Positions 1 through 9,998 of a stretch of DNA of 39,445 nucleotides are shown here, piece by piece. This DNA comes from an uncultured Pelagibacteraceae bacterium (lineage in GTDB: Bacteria > Pseudomonadota > Alphaproteobacteria > Pelagibacterales > Pelagibacteraceae), in NCBI GenBank assembly GCA_902555275.1, contig CACDRY010000011.1:1-39445 (forward strand), given 5' to 3'. The notes beneath the pieces are model-generated. The model searched no databases and was not told the DNA's origin. It saw nothing but the letters and a program-made list of their open reading frames with translations. A program made the position numbers and the translations under genes. Numbering within the stretch: position 1 is the first letter of the stretch; every line of letters begins with the position of its first letter.

Positions 1-198
1 ACAATAATTACATCTGTAACTACATTGTTAGCTCTTTTTTCAATATACTTATTTGGTGGTGAAATACTAAAAGGCTTTTCTTTAGCAATGATATTAGGAG
101 TTGTTTTTGGAACTTACTCATCAATATATATCGCAAATCCTATTTTAGTTGCACTGAATGTCAGTCAAAGAACAATAGTTAAAGAAGAAAAAGATTAA
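1..198 (+). CDS. secF: Protein translocase subunit SecF, C-terminal end (5' end outside window)
   Basis: The reading frame is open from base 1 and stops at 196-198, giving 65 residues. It contains the hydrophobic stretch with FGGE and the motif GTYSSIYIANPIL, which is typical of the last transmembrane helices of SecF, the inner-membrane partner of SecD that uses the proton gradient to help SecYEG-dependent export. The protein ends in a short charged tail (VKEEKD). Its stop overlaps by 4 bases the stop of the convergent gene, so there is no room for a separate terminator. secD would be expected just upstream, outside the window. SecD shares the fold, but the ending right after this helix pair fits SecF. 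Confidence 0.85.
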   Translation, partial: TIITSVTTLLALFSIYLFGGEILKGFSLAMILGVVFGTYSSIYIANPILVALNVSQRTIVKEEKD

Positions 199-797
199 TA
201 TAGGTTTTGGGCTATTACCATCGTTAAAAGCATTGGCAAAGATAGAAGTGTGTTCGTTCTTGAAAATAACATGGCAGTTTTTGCAGATTTAGCTTTAACA
301 TCAGCTTCAACCTCAACAATTCCTAAAGCTTTTTTCTGATTTGGCCATATTACAAACCATACATTAAATGCCATTATAATTCCTAACCACATACCAATTC
401 CTATGGCAGTTGCTTTACCACCGCCTGATCCAATTCCTAAAGTCATAGCTTGATGAACATAACCATTTAAATAAGCTAAGATCAGTCCTGATATGACTGT
501 AACTAAAGCCGCCCATCTAAACCAAAAAAGAGCTGCTGGAGCTATAACTTTTCCAATCGCTGGTTTTTGTTCATCAGGTATTTTAGCCATATTTGGTATT
601 TGAACAAAATTAAAATACCAGAGTAGACCAATCCACATAATTGCAACAATGACATGTATATATCTAAATAACCAACTCCAAAAAACTACGTCGATATCAA
701 AACCACCATTTCCAAAGTATAAACCTAAAAATAGCAAAATGGATAATGCTAAAGAGATATGAACTGTTTTAGATAATGATTGAAGAATCGAAGACAT
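195..797 (-). CDS. PuuD-like (DUF989/urate hydroxylase family) integral membrane protein
   Basis: A 200-residue protein with about five membrane segments (near residues 10-27, 36-60, 88-110, 128-150 and 180-198). The motif RYIHVIVAIMWIGLLWYFN and the later FNVWFVIWPNQKKAL match the membrane domain of the PuuD/DUF989 family. PuuD proteins reported as urate hydroxylases carry an extra C-terminal cytochrome c domain; here there is no CxxCH and the protein stops after the membrane part. Urate oxidation is therefore doubtful and a respiratory or haem-related membrane role is equally possible. It lies between secF (convergent, overlapping) and uvrA (same strand, 34 bases downstream of the uvrA stop) and may be co-transcribed with uvrA. 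The family call is good, the function is open. Confidence 0.7.
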   Translation of the reverse strand: MSSILQSLSKTVHISLALSILLFLGLYFGNGGFDIDVVFWSWLFRYIHVIVAIMWIGLLWYFNFVQIPNMAKIPDEQKPAIGKVIAPAALFWFRWAALVTVISGLILAYLNGYVHQAMTLGIGSGGGKATAIGIGMWLGIIMAFNVWFVIWPNQKKALGIVEVEADVKAKSAKTAMLFSRTNTLLSLPMLLTMVIAQNLY

Positions 798-831
798 ATT
801 ACTTATAATTTATAACATTTTTAATCAAAAT

Positions 832-3708
832 TTAAGCAGTTTTTTTGAACTTATTGTCCAACATTGGTTTTAAAAATTTACCTGTATAACTATCTTTAAC
901 ATTAACTATTTCCTCAGGTTTACCTTCAGCTATGATATTTCCTCCCTTTACACCACCATCTGGACCCATATCGACTATATAATCAGCAGTTTTTATAACA
1001 TCTAAATTATGTTCTATTACAACTACAGTATTTCCAGTTGCAACAAACGTATGCAAAATTTCCAATAATTTTTTAATATCGTGTTGATGCAGCCCTGTTG
1101 TCGGTTCATCTAATATGTATATTGTTCTTCCAGTTGATCTTTTAGATAATTCTTTTGCTAACTTTATCCTTTGAGCTTCACCACCTGATAACGTTGTAGC
1201 TTGTTGACCAATTTTTATATACCCTAAACCAACTTTCTTAAGTGTAAGTAATTTTGTTTTTATATTAGAAATATTTTCAAAATATTCACAACCTTCATCC
1301 ACTGTCATATTCAGAACATCTGCAATACTCTTATCTTTAAATTTAATTTCTAGTGTTTCCCTATTGTATCTAGTTCCTTTGCATTCGTCACAAGTTATGT
1401 AAACATCTGGTAAAAAATGCATTTCATATGTTATTACTCCATCTCCTTCACAAGCTTCGCATCTACCACCTTTGACATTGAATGAAAATCTTCCTGGTTT
1501 GTAACCTCTGCTTTTTGACTCTGGTAAATTTGTAAACCAATCTCTAATCGGCCCAAATGCTCCAGTATATGTTGCAGGATTAGATCTAGGAGTTCTACCA
1601 ATAGGGGATTGATCTATATCGATAATTTTATCAACTAATTCAATACCTTTAAAACCTCTAAAAGGTTTTGGAATTTTTCTCGATTTATTATTATTTAAGG
1701 TTAGATTTAAAGCATTATAAAGTGTTTGAAGTATTAATGTTGATTTTCCACTTCCAGAAACACCTGTAACACATGTAAAACTTCCAAGTGGAATTTTAAG
1801 ATTTACGTTGTTTAAATTATTTCCACTTGCGCCATTAATTTCTAAAAATCTCCCATTTTTAGCTAATCTTCTAGTTCTTGGTATTGGTATAAAGCTTTTG
1901 TTTGATAAGTATCTTCCTGTAATGCTATCGCTATTATTTAATATATCATTGTACGATCCTTGAGCTACTACCTCGCCACCTTTGTTTCCAGCTTCTGGAC
2001 CAAGATCGATAATATGATCTGCATTTTCCATTGTTTCAGTATCATGTTCTACAACTATGACTGTATTTCCTAAGTCTCTAAGTCTTTTTAATGCATTTAT
2101 TAATTTAACATTATCTTTTTGATGTAAACCAATAGATGGTTCATCAAGTACATATAATACTCCAGTCAATCCTGAACCTATCTGCGAAGCAAGTCTTATT
2201 CTTTGTGCTTCACCACCTGACAAAGTTCCAGACTCCCTTGATAAAGTTAAATAGTCAAGACCAACATTAAGTAGAAAATTTAATCTTTCGTTAATTTCTT
2301 TTAAAATGTGTTGGGCAATTTTAAGTTGACGTTTATCTAATTTTGTCTCGAGTGATTTAAACCATTCTTTTGCATCAAATATAGATTTTTCTGTTACTTC
2401 ACTTATATTAAGTTCATTAATTTTAACACAAAGAGCTTCATCTTTTAATCTGTGTCCGTTACATCTCTCACATTTTGTATCAGATTGGTACTGAGATATT
2501 TCTTCTCTTTTCCAATCACTGTCTGTTTCTAAAAATCTTCTTTCTAAATTATTTACCACTCCTTCGAATGTTTTTTTATGCGAATATTTTTCGTATCCAT
2601 CATCATAAGAAAATTTGATTTCTTCATCATCAGACCCAAATAAAATTACATCTTTAATTTTTTTTGAAAGCCTTGACCATCTATCATTCAATGAAAAACC
2701 ATAATGTTTTGCAATAGAAGCTAAAGTTTGTGCATAATATAATGATGATGATTTAGACCATGGCTCAATGGCGCCGTCTGCTATTGTTTTCTTTTCATCA
2801 GGCACAACTAATTTTGGATCAACATTTAATTTAACACCAATACCTTCACATTCTTCGCATGCACCGTAAGGACTATTAAAAGAAAAAAGTCTTGGTTCTA
2901 TTTCTTCAATTGTAAATCCACTTTCTGGACAAGCAAATTTTGTAGAAAAGATTAAATTTTCAGTTTTTCTAAATTTTTTTGGAAGTGTTTCATCTTCATA
3001 TTCTACAAACATTAATCCATTTGCTAAATTAACTGCTGTTTCAACACTTTCAGCTAATCTATTTCCTAATGATGAATTTAAAACAACTCTATCAACTAGA
3101 ACTGCTATATCATGTTTTAATTTTTTATTTAATTCTGGAACATCATCAATATCATAAAGTTTATTATCAACTTTAATTTTTCTAAATCCTCTTTTTTTGT
3201 AGCCAAGAATATCTTTCCTATATTCTCCTTTTCTTCCTCTTACAACTGGTGCATATAAAAAAATTGTTGATTTTTTTGGCAATGTTTTAATTTTATCTAC
3301 AATTTGACTTATGGTTTGTGAAGTGATTGGCAGACCAGTAAATGGAGAGTAGGGAATACCAGCTCTTGCATAAAGTACCCTCATATAATCATAAATTTCT
3401 GTAACAGTTGCCACAGTAGATCTTGGATTTTTGGATGTATTTTTTTGTTCAATTGAGATTGCTGGACTTAATCCTTCAATTAAATCTACATTAGGCTTTT
3501 TCATCTTATCTAAGAATTGTCTTGCGTAAGCAGACAAACTTTCAACATAACGTCTCTGTCCTTCAGCATATACAGTATCAAAAGCTAAAGATGATTTTCC
3601 AGATCCTGATAGGCCAGTGATGACAACAAATTTTTCTTTTGGAATTTCTAGTGTTATATTCTTTAAATTGTGCTCTTTTGCACCCTTAATAACTATCTTT
3701 TTAAGCAT
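832..3708 (-). CDS. uvrA: Excinuclease ABC subunit A (UvrA)
   Basis: Damage-recognition ATPase of nucleotide excision repair; it loads UvrB on DNA lesions in the cytoplasm. At 958 residues it has the normal family length. Two ABC ATPase halves are visible: Walker A GLSGSGKS at residues 32-39 and GVSGSGKST near 650, and two signature motifs LSGGEAQRI near 493 and 840. The zinc-module cysteine pairs are kept ([23 protein letters not shown] and CDECKG). It starts at the ATG complement of 3706-3708, preceded by no clear ribosome binding site. It is divergent from ssb across an 81-base gap, the common alphaproteobacterial arrangement. Confidence 0.98.
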   Translation of the reverse strand: MLKKIVIKGAKEHNLKNITLEIPKEKFVVITGLSGSGKSSLAFDTVYAEGQRRYVESLSAYARQFLDKMKKPNVDLIEGLSPAISIEQKNTSKNPRSTVATVTEIYDYMRVLYARAGIPYSPFTGLPITSQTISQIVDKIKTLPKKSTIFLYAPVVRGRKGEYRKDILGYKKRGFRKIKVDNKLYDIDDVPELNKKLKHDIAVLVDRVVLNSSLGNRLAESVETAVNLANGLMFVEYEDETLPKKFRKTENLIFSTKFACPESGFTIEEIEPRLFSFNSPYGACEECEGIGVKLNVDPKLVVPDEKKTIADGAIEPWSKSSSLYYAQTLASIAKHYGFSLNDRWSRLSKKIKDVILFGSDDEEIKFSYDDGYEKYSHKKTFEGVVNNLERRFLETDSDWKREEISQYQSDTKCERCNGHRLKDEALCVKINELNISEVTEKSIFDAKEWFKSLETKLDKRQLKIAQHILKEINERLNFLLNVGLDYLTLSRESGTLSGGEAQRIRLASQIGSGLTGVLYVLDEPSIGLHQKDNVKLINALKRLRDLGNTVIVVEHDTETMENADHIIDLGPEAGNKGGEVVAQGSYNDILNNSDSITGRYLSNKSFIPIPRTRRLAKNGRFLEINGASGNNLNNVNLKIPLGSFTCVTGVSGSGKSTLILQTLYNALNLTLNNNKSRKIPKPFRGFKGIELVDKIIDIDQSPIGRTPRSNPATYTGAFGPIRDWFTNLPESKSRGYKPGRFSFNVKGGRCEACEGDGVITYEMHFLPDVYITCDECKGTRYNRETLEIKFKDKSIADVLNMTVDEGCEYFENISNIKTKLLTLKKVGLGYIKIGQQATTLSGGEAQRIKLAKELSKRSTGRTIYILDEPTTGLHQHDIKKLLEILHTFVATGNTVVVIEHNLDVIKTADYIVDMGPDGGVKGGNIIAEGKPEEIVNVKDSYTGKFLKPMLDNKFKKTA

Positions 3709-3735
3709 AATTCTTGTTGCTTTAGATTAATAAAA

Positions 3736-3764
3736 TTAATATTCAAGTTAATAAGTGATATAAT
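3736..3764 (+). promoter_or_regulatory. Candidate sigma70 promoter for ssb-gyrA
   Basis: A perfect TATAAT at 3759-3764 is preceded, after a 17-base spacer, by TTAATA (3736-3741), a partial match to the -35 box. Transcription would start near 3771 and give a leader of about 19 bases before ssb. It lies in the uvrA/ssb divergent gap. The very high A+T makes chance boxes common, so the spacing and the exact -10 are the main support. Confidence 0.5.
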
Positions 3765-3789
3765 AAACATTCTTAAATATTAAAATATT

Positions 3790-4239
3790 ATGGCTGGAAG
3801 TTTAAATAAAGTATTATTAATTGGTCGTTTGGGCGCAGACCCTGAAGTCAAGCAAATGGTAAACGGAAAAAGTGTTGCAAGACTTAGTCTTGCTACTAGC
3901 CAATCCTGGAAAGATAAAAATACTGGAGAAAAAAAAGAAAAAACTGAATGGCATAGAGTAGTGGTTTTTAATGAAGGTTTAGTAAATGTCGTACAACAAT
4001 ATTTAAAAAAAGGCGCACAAGTGTACGTTGAGGGACAGCTTTCAACAAGAAAATGGAAAGATGAACAAAGTGGTCAAGATAAATACTCAACCGAAATTTT
4101 AATACAAGGTTACAATTCATCTTTAACAATGCTTGGTGGAGGTAATCAAAATAATATTGCATCGCAAGATAACAAACAAAATTTTGATGATGTATCTGCG
4201 CCAGATCAAAGTGGCTTAGACGACGATATTCCATTTTAA
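3790..4239 (+). CDS. ssb: Single-stranded DNA-binding protein
   Basis: 149 residues. The N-terminal OB fold (about residues 4-110) begins with the typical [18 protein letters not shown], followed by [10 protein letters not shown] and [12 protein letters not shown] flexible Asn/Gln-rich linker leads to the acidic tip DDDIPF, the docking tail for replication and repair partners such as the polymerase III chi subunit, RecO and exonuclease I. It coats single-stranded DNA during replication, recombination and repair. It is followed by gyrA after 5 bases, so the two are probably co-transcribed from the promoter in the uvrA/ssb gap. No ribosome binding site is seen before the ATG. Confidence 0.97.
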   Translation: MAGSLNKVLLIGRLGADPEVKQMVNGKSVARLSLATSQSWKDKNTGEKKEKTEWHRVVVFNEGLVNVVQQYLKKGAQVYVEGQLSTRKWKDEQSGQDKYSTEILIQGYNSSLTMLGGGNQNNIASQDNKQNFDDVSAPDQSGLDDDIPF

Positions 4240-4244
4240 TTAAT

Positions 4245-6827
4245 ATGGAAAAAAACGAAATTCCAAAAATAAATAATAATATTAAACCAATCTCAATGTA
4301 TGATGAGATGAGCTCATCATATCTGTCTTACGCTATGAGTGTTATAGTAAGTAGGGCATTACCTGATATTAGAGATGGATTAAAACCTGTTCACAGAAGA
4401 ATTATATATGCAATGCACAAAGGTGGCTTTGATTGGTCAAAACAATTTAGAAAATCTGCAAGAATTGTTGGAGATGTAATAGGTAAATACCATCCTCATG
4501 GTGATCAAGCAGTTTATGACGCTCTTGTTAGAATGGTACAAGAATTTTCAATGAGTTTACCCCTAGTGGATGGTCAGGGTAATTTTGGTTCTATTGATGG
4601 GGATCCTCCTGCAGCAATGAGATACACAGAAACCAAACTTGCAAAAATTTCTCAGTTTCTAATTGATGATATAGAAAAAAATACAGTATCCTTTAAAAGT
4701 AATTATGATGAAACAGAGCAAGAACCTATTGTATTGCCTGCTCAATATCCAAATCTTTTAGTTAATGGTGCCGGTGGAATTGCAGTTGGAATGGCAACAA
4801 GTATACCACCTCATAATTTAGGGGAAGTTGTAGATGGAACTTTGGCCTTAATTAAAAACAAAGATATTAAAATTAATGAGTTAATGAAACATATTCCTGG
4901 ACCAGATTTTCCAACGGGTGGATTAATAATTGGAAAAGATATAATTAAGCAAGGATACAAAACTGGAAGAGGATCTTTTAAAATACGTGGAGAAATTTCA
5001 ATAGAAAATTTAAAAAATGGTAAAGATAGACTGGTAGTTTTATCTATACCTTATCAAATTAATAAATCTAATTTGAATGAAAGAATTGCAGAATTAGTAA
5101 GAGATAAAAAAATTGAAGGTATAAGTGATATAAGAGATGAGTCGAATAGTGAGGGTATAAGAGTATCAATTGATCTAAGGAGAAATGTTGAACCTGAAAC
5201 CGTCAAAAGACAATTATATAAATATACCTCAATAGAATCATCTTTTGGTTTTAACTCTTTGGCAATTGTTGATCAAAAACCAAAGACTTGTAATTTAAAA
5301 GATTTTTTAGAAAACTTTCTAAAGTTTAGAGAAGATGTAGTTATAAAAAGAACTAAATTTGATTTAAAAAAAGCAGAAGATAGGGTTCATATTTTGCTTG
5401 GATTATCAGTGAGTGTTGAGAATATTGATAGAGTTATTAAAATAATCAGATCATCTAAAAACCCTGAGGAAGCAAAAAATTCACTCTTAAAAACAACTTG
5501 GAAAATAAACCAAGCATCAAAACTTATTAAATTAGTTGATAGCAAAAATTATAAAGCAAAATATGTATTATCTAATGATCAAGTAACTTCTATATTGGAG
5601 CTTAGACTTCAAAAGTTAACTGCCATAGGAATTAATGAAATAGAGATAGAAATCAAAAAATTAGCAACTGAGATTTCCAAATATAAAAAAATTATAAATT
5701 CAAAAAATGAATTGTTAAGCGTAATAAGCAATGATTTGCAGATGATAAAAGATAGATTTTCAGTTCCTAGAAGGACAAAAATTATAGATGCTGTCTTAAA
5801 TTATGATATTGAAGAAACAATTCAAAAAGAGTCAGTAATAATAACAATTACACTTCAAGGATATATTAAAAGAGGAGCCCTAAGTAGCGTTAAACAACAA
5901 AAAAGAGGTGGAAAAGGAAAAACAGGAATTAAAACAAGAGAAGAAGACTCGGTTGTTCAAACATTGTCTGTAGATACACATACATCCTTATTATTTTTTT
6001 CTACAGAGGGTTTAGCCTATAAAGTAAAAGCTTGGAAAATTCCTGAGGGTTCAGCCTCATCTAAAGGTAAATCTCTATTTAATATATTACCTCTGAAAAA
6101 TCATCAGTCTATAAGTTCTATTATGCCTTTTCCTGATGAGGATGTTGATAAAAAAGACATGCACATAATATTTGCAACTAGTAAAGGAAAAATAAGAAAG
6201 AATAATTTAGAAGATTTTTCATCTATTAATGCTTCTGGTAAAATTGCAATGAAACTAGATTCAGATGATAAAATTGTAGGGGTAAAAATATGTACCGATG
6301 ATCAAGATATAATGTTAAACACAAAATTTGGTAAAAGTATAAGATTTGAATCGAAAAAACTTAGAGTTTTTAAGGGAAGATCTTCCAAAGGTATAAAAGG
6401 TATTAATCTTACAGAAAAAGATACAATTGTTTCATTATCAATAATTGATAAAGATGATATTAAAAAAGGTAAAAGCAAAACAAAAGATGAAAAATCAGAG
6501 ATTAGAGCTAAAGAAAAATTTATTTTATCAATTACAGAAAACGGCTATGGCAAAAGAACATCCCATTACGACTTTAGAGTTACAAATCGAGGAGGCAAGG
6601 GGATAATTGGTATAGTTAATTCACCAAGAAATGGCAATGTCTCGTCATCTTTCCCTGTGTTTGAAGGAGATCAAATATTAATTTCTACCAATAAAGGTAG
6701 AGTTATAAGAACTGCAGTGAAAGAAATAAGAATTGCTGGAAGAAATACTCAAGGAGTAAGAATTATTAAATTAACTGGTGATGAAAAGGTTGTCTCCTCA
6801 ATTAAATTAGATGATAATTTGGTTTAA
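4245..6827 (+). CDS. gyrA: DNA gyrase subunit A
   Basis: 860 residues; the breakage-reunion subunit of gyrase, which with GyrB introduces negative supercoils. The catalytic tyrosine is Y127 in AAMRYTE, and GSIDGD precedes it. The C-terminal wrapping domain contains a GyrA-box-like QKRGGKGK near residue 553, which separates GyrA from ParC. At the quinolone-contact loop the sequence is [10 protein letters not shown]: residue 88 is Gln where E. coli has Ser83, while D92 (E. coli Asp87) is kept. A Lys-rich insert lies near residues 740-765 ([19 protein letters not shown]). It ends one base into the coaD start (TAATG), so the two genes are translationally coupled. Confidence 0.97.
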   Translation: MEKNEIPKINNNIKPISMYDEMSSSYLSYAMSVIVSRALPDIRDGLKPVHRRIIYAMHKGGFDWSKQFRKSARIVGDVIGKYHPHGDQAVYDALVRMVQEFSMSLPLVDGQGNFGSIDGDPPAAMRYTETKLAKISQFLIDDIEKNTVSFKSNYDETEQEPIVLPAQYPNLLVNGAGGIAVGMATSIPPHNLGEVVDGTLALIKNKDIKINELMKHIPGPDFPTGGLIIGKDIIKQGYKTGRGSFKIRGEISIENLKNGKDRLVVLSIPYQINKSNLNERIAELVRDKKIEGISDIRDESNSEGIRVSIDLRRNVEPETVKRQLYKYTSIESSFGFNSLAIVDQKPKTCNLKDFLENFLKFREDVVIKRTKFDLKKAEDRVHILLGLSVSVENIDRVIKIIRSSKNPEEAKNSLLKTTWKINQASKLIKLVDSKNYKAKYVLSNDQVTSILELRLQKLTAIGINEIEIEIKKLATEISKYKKIINSKNELLSVISNDLQMIKDRFSVPRRTKIIDAVLNYDIEETIQKESVIITITLQGYIKRGALSSVKQQKRGGKGKTGIKTREEDSVVQTLSVDTHTSLLFFSTEGLAYKVKAWKIPEGSASSKGKSLFNILPLKNHQSISSIMPFPDEDVDKKDMHIIFATSKGKIRKNNLEDFSSINASGKIAMKLDSDDKIVGVKICTDDQDIMLNTKFGKSIRFESKKLRVFKGRSSKGIKGINLTEKDTIVSLSIIDKDDIKKGKSKTKDEKSEIRAKEKFILSITENGYGKRTSHYDFRVTNRGGKGIIGIVNSPRNGNVSSSFPVFEGDQILISTNKGRVIRTAVKEIRIAGRNTQGVRIIKLTGDEKVVSSIKLDDNLV

Positions 6828-7321
6828 TGAAAAATATAGCTATATACCCAGGAACATTTGATCCAATAACAAACGGCCACATAGATGTCATTAAAAAAGC
6901 TCTAAAATTGGCAGATAAAATAATTGTTGGTATATCTGATGGAAATGAGAAAAATTTTTTATTTCCAATAGATGAAAGATTAAAAATTGTGTCAAAGGCT
7001 TTATATGGAGACTTGAAACTTCCAAAAAATAAAATTCAGGTTATTAAATTTAATTCTCTAACAACAGAATTGTGTAAAAAATATAAATCAAACCTAATTC
7101 TCAGAGGTTTAAGAGCTGTTTCAGATTTCGAATATGAGTTTCAATTAGCGGGAATGAATAGAAAATTAAATAGTAACGTAGAAACAATTTTTCTTATGTC
7201 TGACGTTGAAAATCAGATTATTTCATCCCGATTTGTTAAAGAAATAGCTCTACACAAAGGTGATTTAAGAAAATTTACAACCAAAAGTACCATCAAATCA
7301 CTGAAAGAAGTTTATGCTTAA
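6827..7321 (+). CDS. coaD: Phosphopantetheine adenylyltransferase
   Basis: 164 residues, normal for bacterial CoaD. It transfers AMP from ATP to 4'-phosphopantetheine to give dephospho-CoA, the penultimate step of coenzyme A synthesis. The nucleotidyltransferase motif YPGTFDPITNGH (residues 7-18) holds the T/HxGH signature; RGLRAVSDFEYEFQ and the late ISSRFVKEIA motif are also CoaD-specific. It sits directly after gyrA (one-base overlap) and overlaps the next gene by 8 bases. Confidence 0.97.
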   Translation: MKNIAIYPGTFDPITNGHIDVIKKALKLADKIIVGISDGNEKNFLFPIDERLKIVSKALYGDLKLPKNKIQVIKFNSLTTELCKKYKSNLILRGLRAVSDFEYEFQLAGMNRKLNSNVETIFLMSDVENQIISSRFVKEIALHKGDLRKFTTKSTIKSLKEVYA

Positions 7322-7871
7322 AAAAATTAGTATTTTATTTTTATCAATATTTTTATTAACAACAGCTTTAAATGCAAAGGAGAATACAATGATACTAAAA
7401 TTAAAAGATGGAGATTTAAAAATTGAATTATTTCCAGACGTGGCGCCAAACCATGTTAAAAGAATAACCGAACTAGCCAATAGTGGAAAGTATGATGGAG
7501 TTGTTTTTCACAGAGTAATCGATGGTTTTATGGCTCAAACAGGAGATGTACAATTTGGCAATTCATCTTCTGAAAGTTTTAATTTAAGTAGAGCTGGTAT
7601 GGGTGGCTCTGACTTGCCTAACCTTAAAGAAGAGTTTAATGATTTGCCACACGAAAGAGGAACATTATCAATGGCAAGATCTTCAGACCCGAATAGTGCC
7701 AACAGTCAGTTCTTTATATGTTTTGGACCTACACCACATCTTGATAGACAATATACTGTGTTTGGAAAAGTTATAGAAGGTATGGAATTTGTTGATATGA
7801 TAACAAAAGGAGACGGACCAAATGGCTCTGTTTCTAATCCAGATAAAATAATTAGTTTTAAGTCTGAGTAA
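7314..7871 (+). CDS. Periplasmic peptidyl-prolyl cis-trans isomerase, cyclophilin type
   Basis: 185 residues with an N-terminal signal peptide (MLKKISILFLSIFLLTTALN, likely cleaved after ALNA), so it is probably periplasmic. The cyclophilin fold is shown by FHRVIDGFMAQTGD (the catalytic Arg lies in FHRV), GTLSMARSSDPNSANSQFFI and the HLDRQYTVFGKVIEGM strand. It catalyses prolyl bond isomerisation during folding of exported proteins. It overlaps the coaD stop by 8 bases. In many alphaproteobacteria this position holds two cyclophilin genes and queA; here there is one, followed 9 bases later by tgt. Confidence 0.93.
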   Translation: MLKKISILFLSIFLLTTALNAKENTMILKLKDGDLKIELFPDVAPNHVKRITELANSGKYDGVVFHRVIDGFMAQTGDVQFGNSSSESFNLSRAGMGGSDLPNLKEEFNDLPHERGTLSMARSSDPNSANSQFFICFGPTPHLDRQYTVFGKVIEGMEFVDMITKGDGPNGSVSNPDKIISFKSE

Positions 7872-7880
7872 AATAAATGG

Positions 7881-8999
7881 ATGGAAGAAATAAATAAGAA
7901 TTTTTCTTTTAGCGTTAAACATCAAAAAAAAAATTATCGTGTTGGATTAATTCAAACACATCGTGGAGTAATTAATACTCCTGCCTTTATGCCGGTTGGT
8001 ACACAAGCCACCGTTAAAGGTGTTTTTATTGATGATATCATTGAAACAGGAAGTGAGATAATTCTCTCAAATACATACCACTTAATGATAAGACCTGGTA
8101 CTGAAAGGATTGAGGCTGTTGGTGGACTTCATGAATTTATGAATTGTAAACTTCCTATTTTAACTGACTCTGGTGGTTATCAAGTGATGTCATTATCTAA
8201 ATTTAATAAAATTGATAGAGATAAAGGAGCAATTTTTCAATCACATATAGATGGAAAAACTTTTATTTTAAGTCCCGAAGAAAGTATTAAAATTCAAAAA
8301 AAACTTAACTCAGATATTGTTATGGTGATGGACGAATGTCCGAAAAATACCAGTGATTATAATAAAATTAAAATATCAATGGAATTATCTATGGAATGGG
8401 CAAAAAGGTCTAAAGCAGAATTTGGAAAAAATCCTCATAAAGCTTTGTTTGGTATTGTTCAAGGAGGTTTATTTAATGATTTAAGAAATAAGTCACTTAA
8501 TAAATTGATTGAAATAGGATTTGATGGTTACGCAATAGGTGGTTTAGCTGTTGGAGAAACTCAAAGAGAAATGTTTGAAGTGTTAGATGGTATCAAAGAT
8601 AATTTACCAATTGATAGACCACGATATTTAATGGGGGTAGGAACTCCATCTGATATTCTAGGCGCAGTTAAGAGGGGAATTGATATGTTTGATTGTGTCC
8701 TTCCAACAAGATCGGGAAGAACCGGACTAGCTTTTACTTGGAATGGCAGAATTCAAATAAGAAATTCTGAAAATAAATTGGATAATACACCTCTAGATAG
8801 TAGCGTTACTAAATTTGATTTGAACAAATACTCTAAAAATTATTTGAATCATCTTCACAATACTAATGAAATGTTGGCTTCTATGATCTTAACATTAAAT
8901 AACATAAACTTTTATCAAGAACTTATGTACGAAATTCGAAAAAATATCAAAATGGGAACATTTGAGGAATTTCATGACAAGTATATTAATATTTTGTAA
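7881..8999 (+). CDS. tgt: tRNA-guanine (queuine-type) transglycosylase Tgt, lacking the zinc ligands
   Basis: 372 residues. Bacterial Tgt exchanges guanine 34 of GUN-anticodon tRNAs for preQ1 on the way to queuosine. The catalytic parts are intact: DSGGYQVMSL (D96), FGIVQGG, the base-pocket motif GYAIGGLAVGE and the nucleophile D271 in FDCVLPTRSGRTG. The family's structural zinc site (Cys-x-Cys-x2-Cys ... His) is gone: by spacing its positions are V309, K311, L314 and N340, in PLDSSVTKFDL and TLNNINFY. The surrounding residues align well, so this is not a frameshift. The ATG at 7881 is chosen because the nearby ATG at 7877 is out of frame and closes quickly. queA does not lie next to it. Confidence 0.95.
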   Translation: MEEINKNFSFSVKHQKKNYRVGLIQTHRGVINTPAFMPVGTQATVKGVFIDDIIETGSEIILSNTYHLMIRPGTERIEAVGGLHEFMNCKLPILTDSGGYQVMSLSKFNKIDRDKGAIFQSHIDGKTFILSPEESIKIQKKLNSDIVMVMDECPKNTSDYNKIKISMELSMEWAKRSKAEFGKNPHKALFGIVQGGLFNDLRNKSLNKLIEIGFDGYAIGGLAVGETQREMFEVLDGIKDNLPIDRPRYLMGVGTPSDILGAVKRGIDMFDCVLPTRSGRTGLAFTWNGRIQIRNSENKLDNTPLDSSVTKFDLNKYSKNYLNHLHNTNEMLASMILTLNNINFYQELMYEIRKNIKMGTFEEFHDKYINIL

Positions 9000-9009
9000 A
9001 TTTTAACCA

Positions 9010-9037
9010 TTGCCAAATATCAAAAAATCAATATAAG
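9010..9037 (+). promoter_or_regulatory. Candidate promoter of tRNA-Lys
   Basis: TTGCCA (9010-9015), a 16-base spacer and TATAAG (9032-9037) form a reasonable sigma70-type promoter. It would start transcription near 9044, six bases before the mature tRNA end. The position relative to the tRNA is what makes it credible. Confidence 0.55.
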
Positions 9038-9049
9038 AATTTTCGTGTT

Positions 9050-9125
<76 letters not shown>

Positions 9126-9130
9126 ACAAA

Positions 9131-9952
9131 TCATGCAATTGGTGGGTATTTTAAAATAATCTCATTCATCCAATTATTAATTTGGTCAATCCTTCTGTCA
9201 TTTGATGGATGTGTGCTCATAAACTCAGGGGGTTCTTTGCCTTTGTTAGCATTTTTCATCCTTTCCCAAATTTTAGTAGTTTCTCTTATATCGTAACCAG
9301 ATAAAGAAGAGAAAATTAACCCTAAATAATCAGCTTCACTCTCTTGTTTTCTGGTAAAAGGGTTCATTATTCCGATTTGAGATAATAAGCCAACTGTATT
9401 CATACCTGTTGTTCTATTAACTTGAGATAACTTTCCCCCAGTTGCAATATCTATTATTCCAGTTGTTGTATTTAATAATACCGTTCTACTTGCTCTTTCA
9501 ACTGAATGTTTTGCAACTGCGTGAGCAATTTCATGGCCCATTACAGCTGCTAAACCATTATCATTTTTAGTAATATCTAACATGCCTGTGTAAACAGCAA
9601 TCTTTCCTCCAGGCATGCACCATGCATTTTTAACTTTTTTATTATCAATTAAAATATACTCCCAAGAAAAATTTGCAGTTGGATCATCCATATTGTTCTT
9701 GTAAAAATACTCAGATATCGATGTCTCTATTTTTGATCCTATTTCAATAATTTTATCTAAACTCTCTTTATCATCACTTAATTTAACTTTTTGTTTTACT
9801 TTTTCATACAATTGAGCAGCTTGAGCATTTAATTTTGATTCTGGTATTAATTTTAATTGTCTTCTATCTGTAATTGGAGCGGTGGTACATGAGTGTAAAC
9901 CAACAGAAAGACAGCCACAACCCATCAAATATATAAAATTTCTTCTATTCAC
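9131..9952 (-). CDS. M48 family zinc metalloprotease, probable lipoprotein
   Basis: 273 residues. The zinc-binding HEIAH is at residues 140-144 and the second motif ESEAD at 204-208 supplies the glutamate ligand, the M48 (LoiP/YggG-like) pattern. The N-terminus has two Arg followed by a hydrophobic stretch and cysteines (LMGCGC and, at residue 22, GLHSC), so it is probably a lipoprotein facing the periplasm; which Cys is lipidated is unclear. Such proteases take part in envelope protein quality control. Other family marks are WCMPGGKIAVYTGML and the late STHPSNDRRI. It is convergent with tRNA-Lys and divergent from the DUF502 gene across 46 bases. Confidence 0.9.
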   Translation of the reverse strand: MNRRNFIYLMGCGCLSVGLHSCTTAPITDRRQLKLIPESKLNAQAAQLYEKVKQKVKLSDDKESLDKIIEIGSKIETSISEYFYKNNMDDPTANFSWEYILIDNKKVKNAWCMPGGKIAVYTGMLDITKNDNGLAAVMGHEIAHAVAKHSVERASRTVLLNTTTGIIDIATGGKLSQVNRTTGMNTVGLLSQIGIMNPFTRKQESEADYLGLIFSSLSGYDIRETTKIWERMKNANKGKEPPEFMSTHPSNDRRIDQINNWMNEIILKYPPIA

Positions 9953-9968
9953 TTTTATTAATATTTAT

Positions 9969-9980
9969 ATTACATGTAAT
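9969..9980. promoter_or_regulatory. Perfect 12-base palindrome in a divergent promoter region (possible operator)
   Basis: ATTACATGTAAT is its own reverse complement and lies near the middle of the 46-base gap between the M48 protease gene and the DUF502 gene, one base before a TATAAT (9982-9987) that could be the -10 box of the latter. A dimeric regulator bound here could affect both genes. High A+T raises the chance expectation, so this is only a candidate. Confidence 0.3.
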
Positions 9981-9998
9981 CTATAATCAATTAAAGTT

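Noticed and set aside
3968..4234. Minus-strand frame opposite ssb
   Set aside because: Shadow of ssb; no ribosome binding site, no homology I can recognise.
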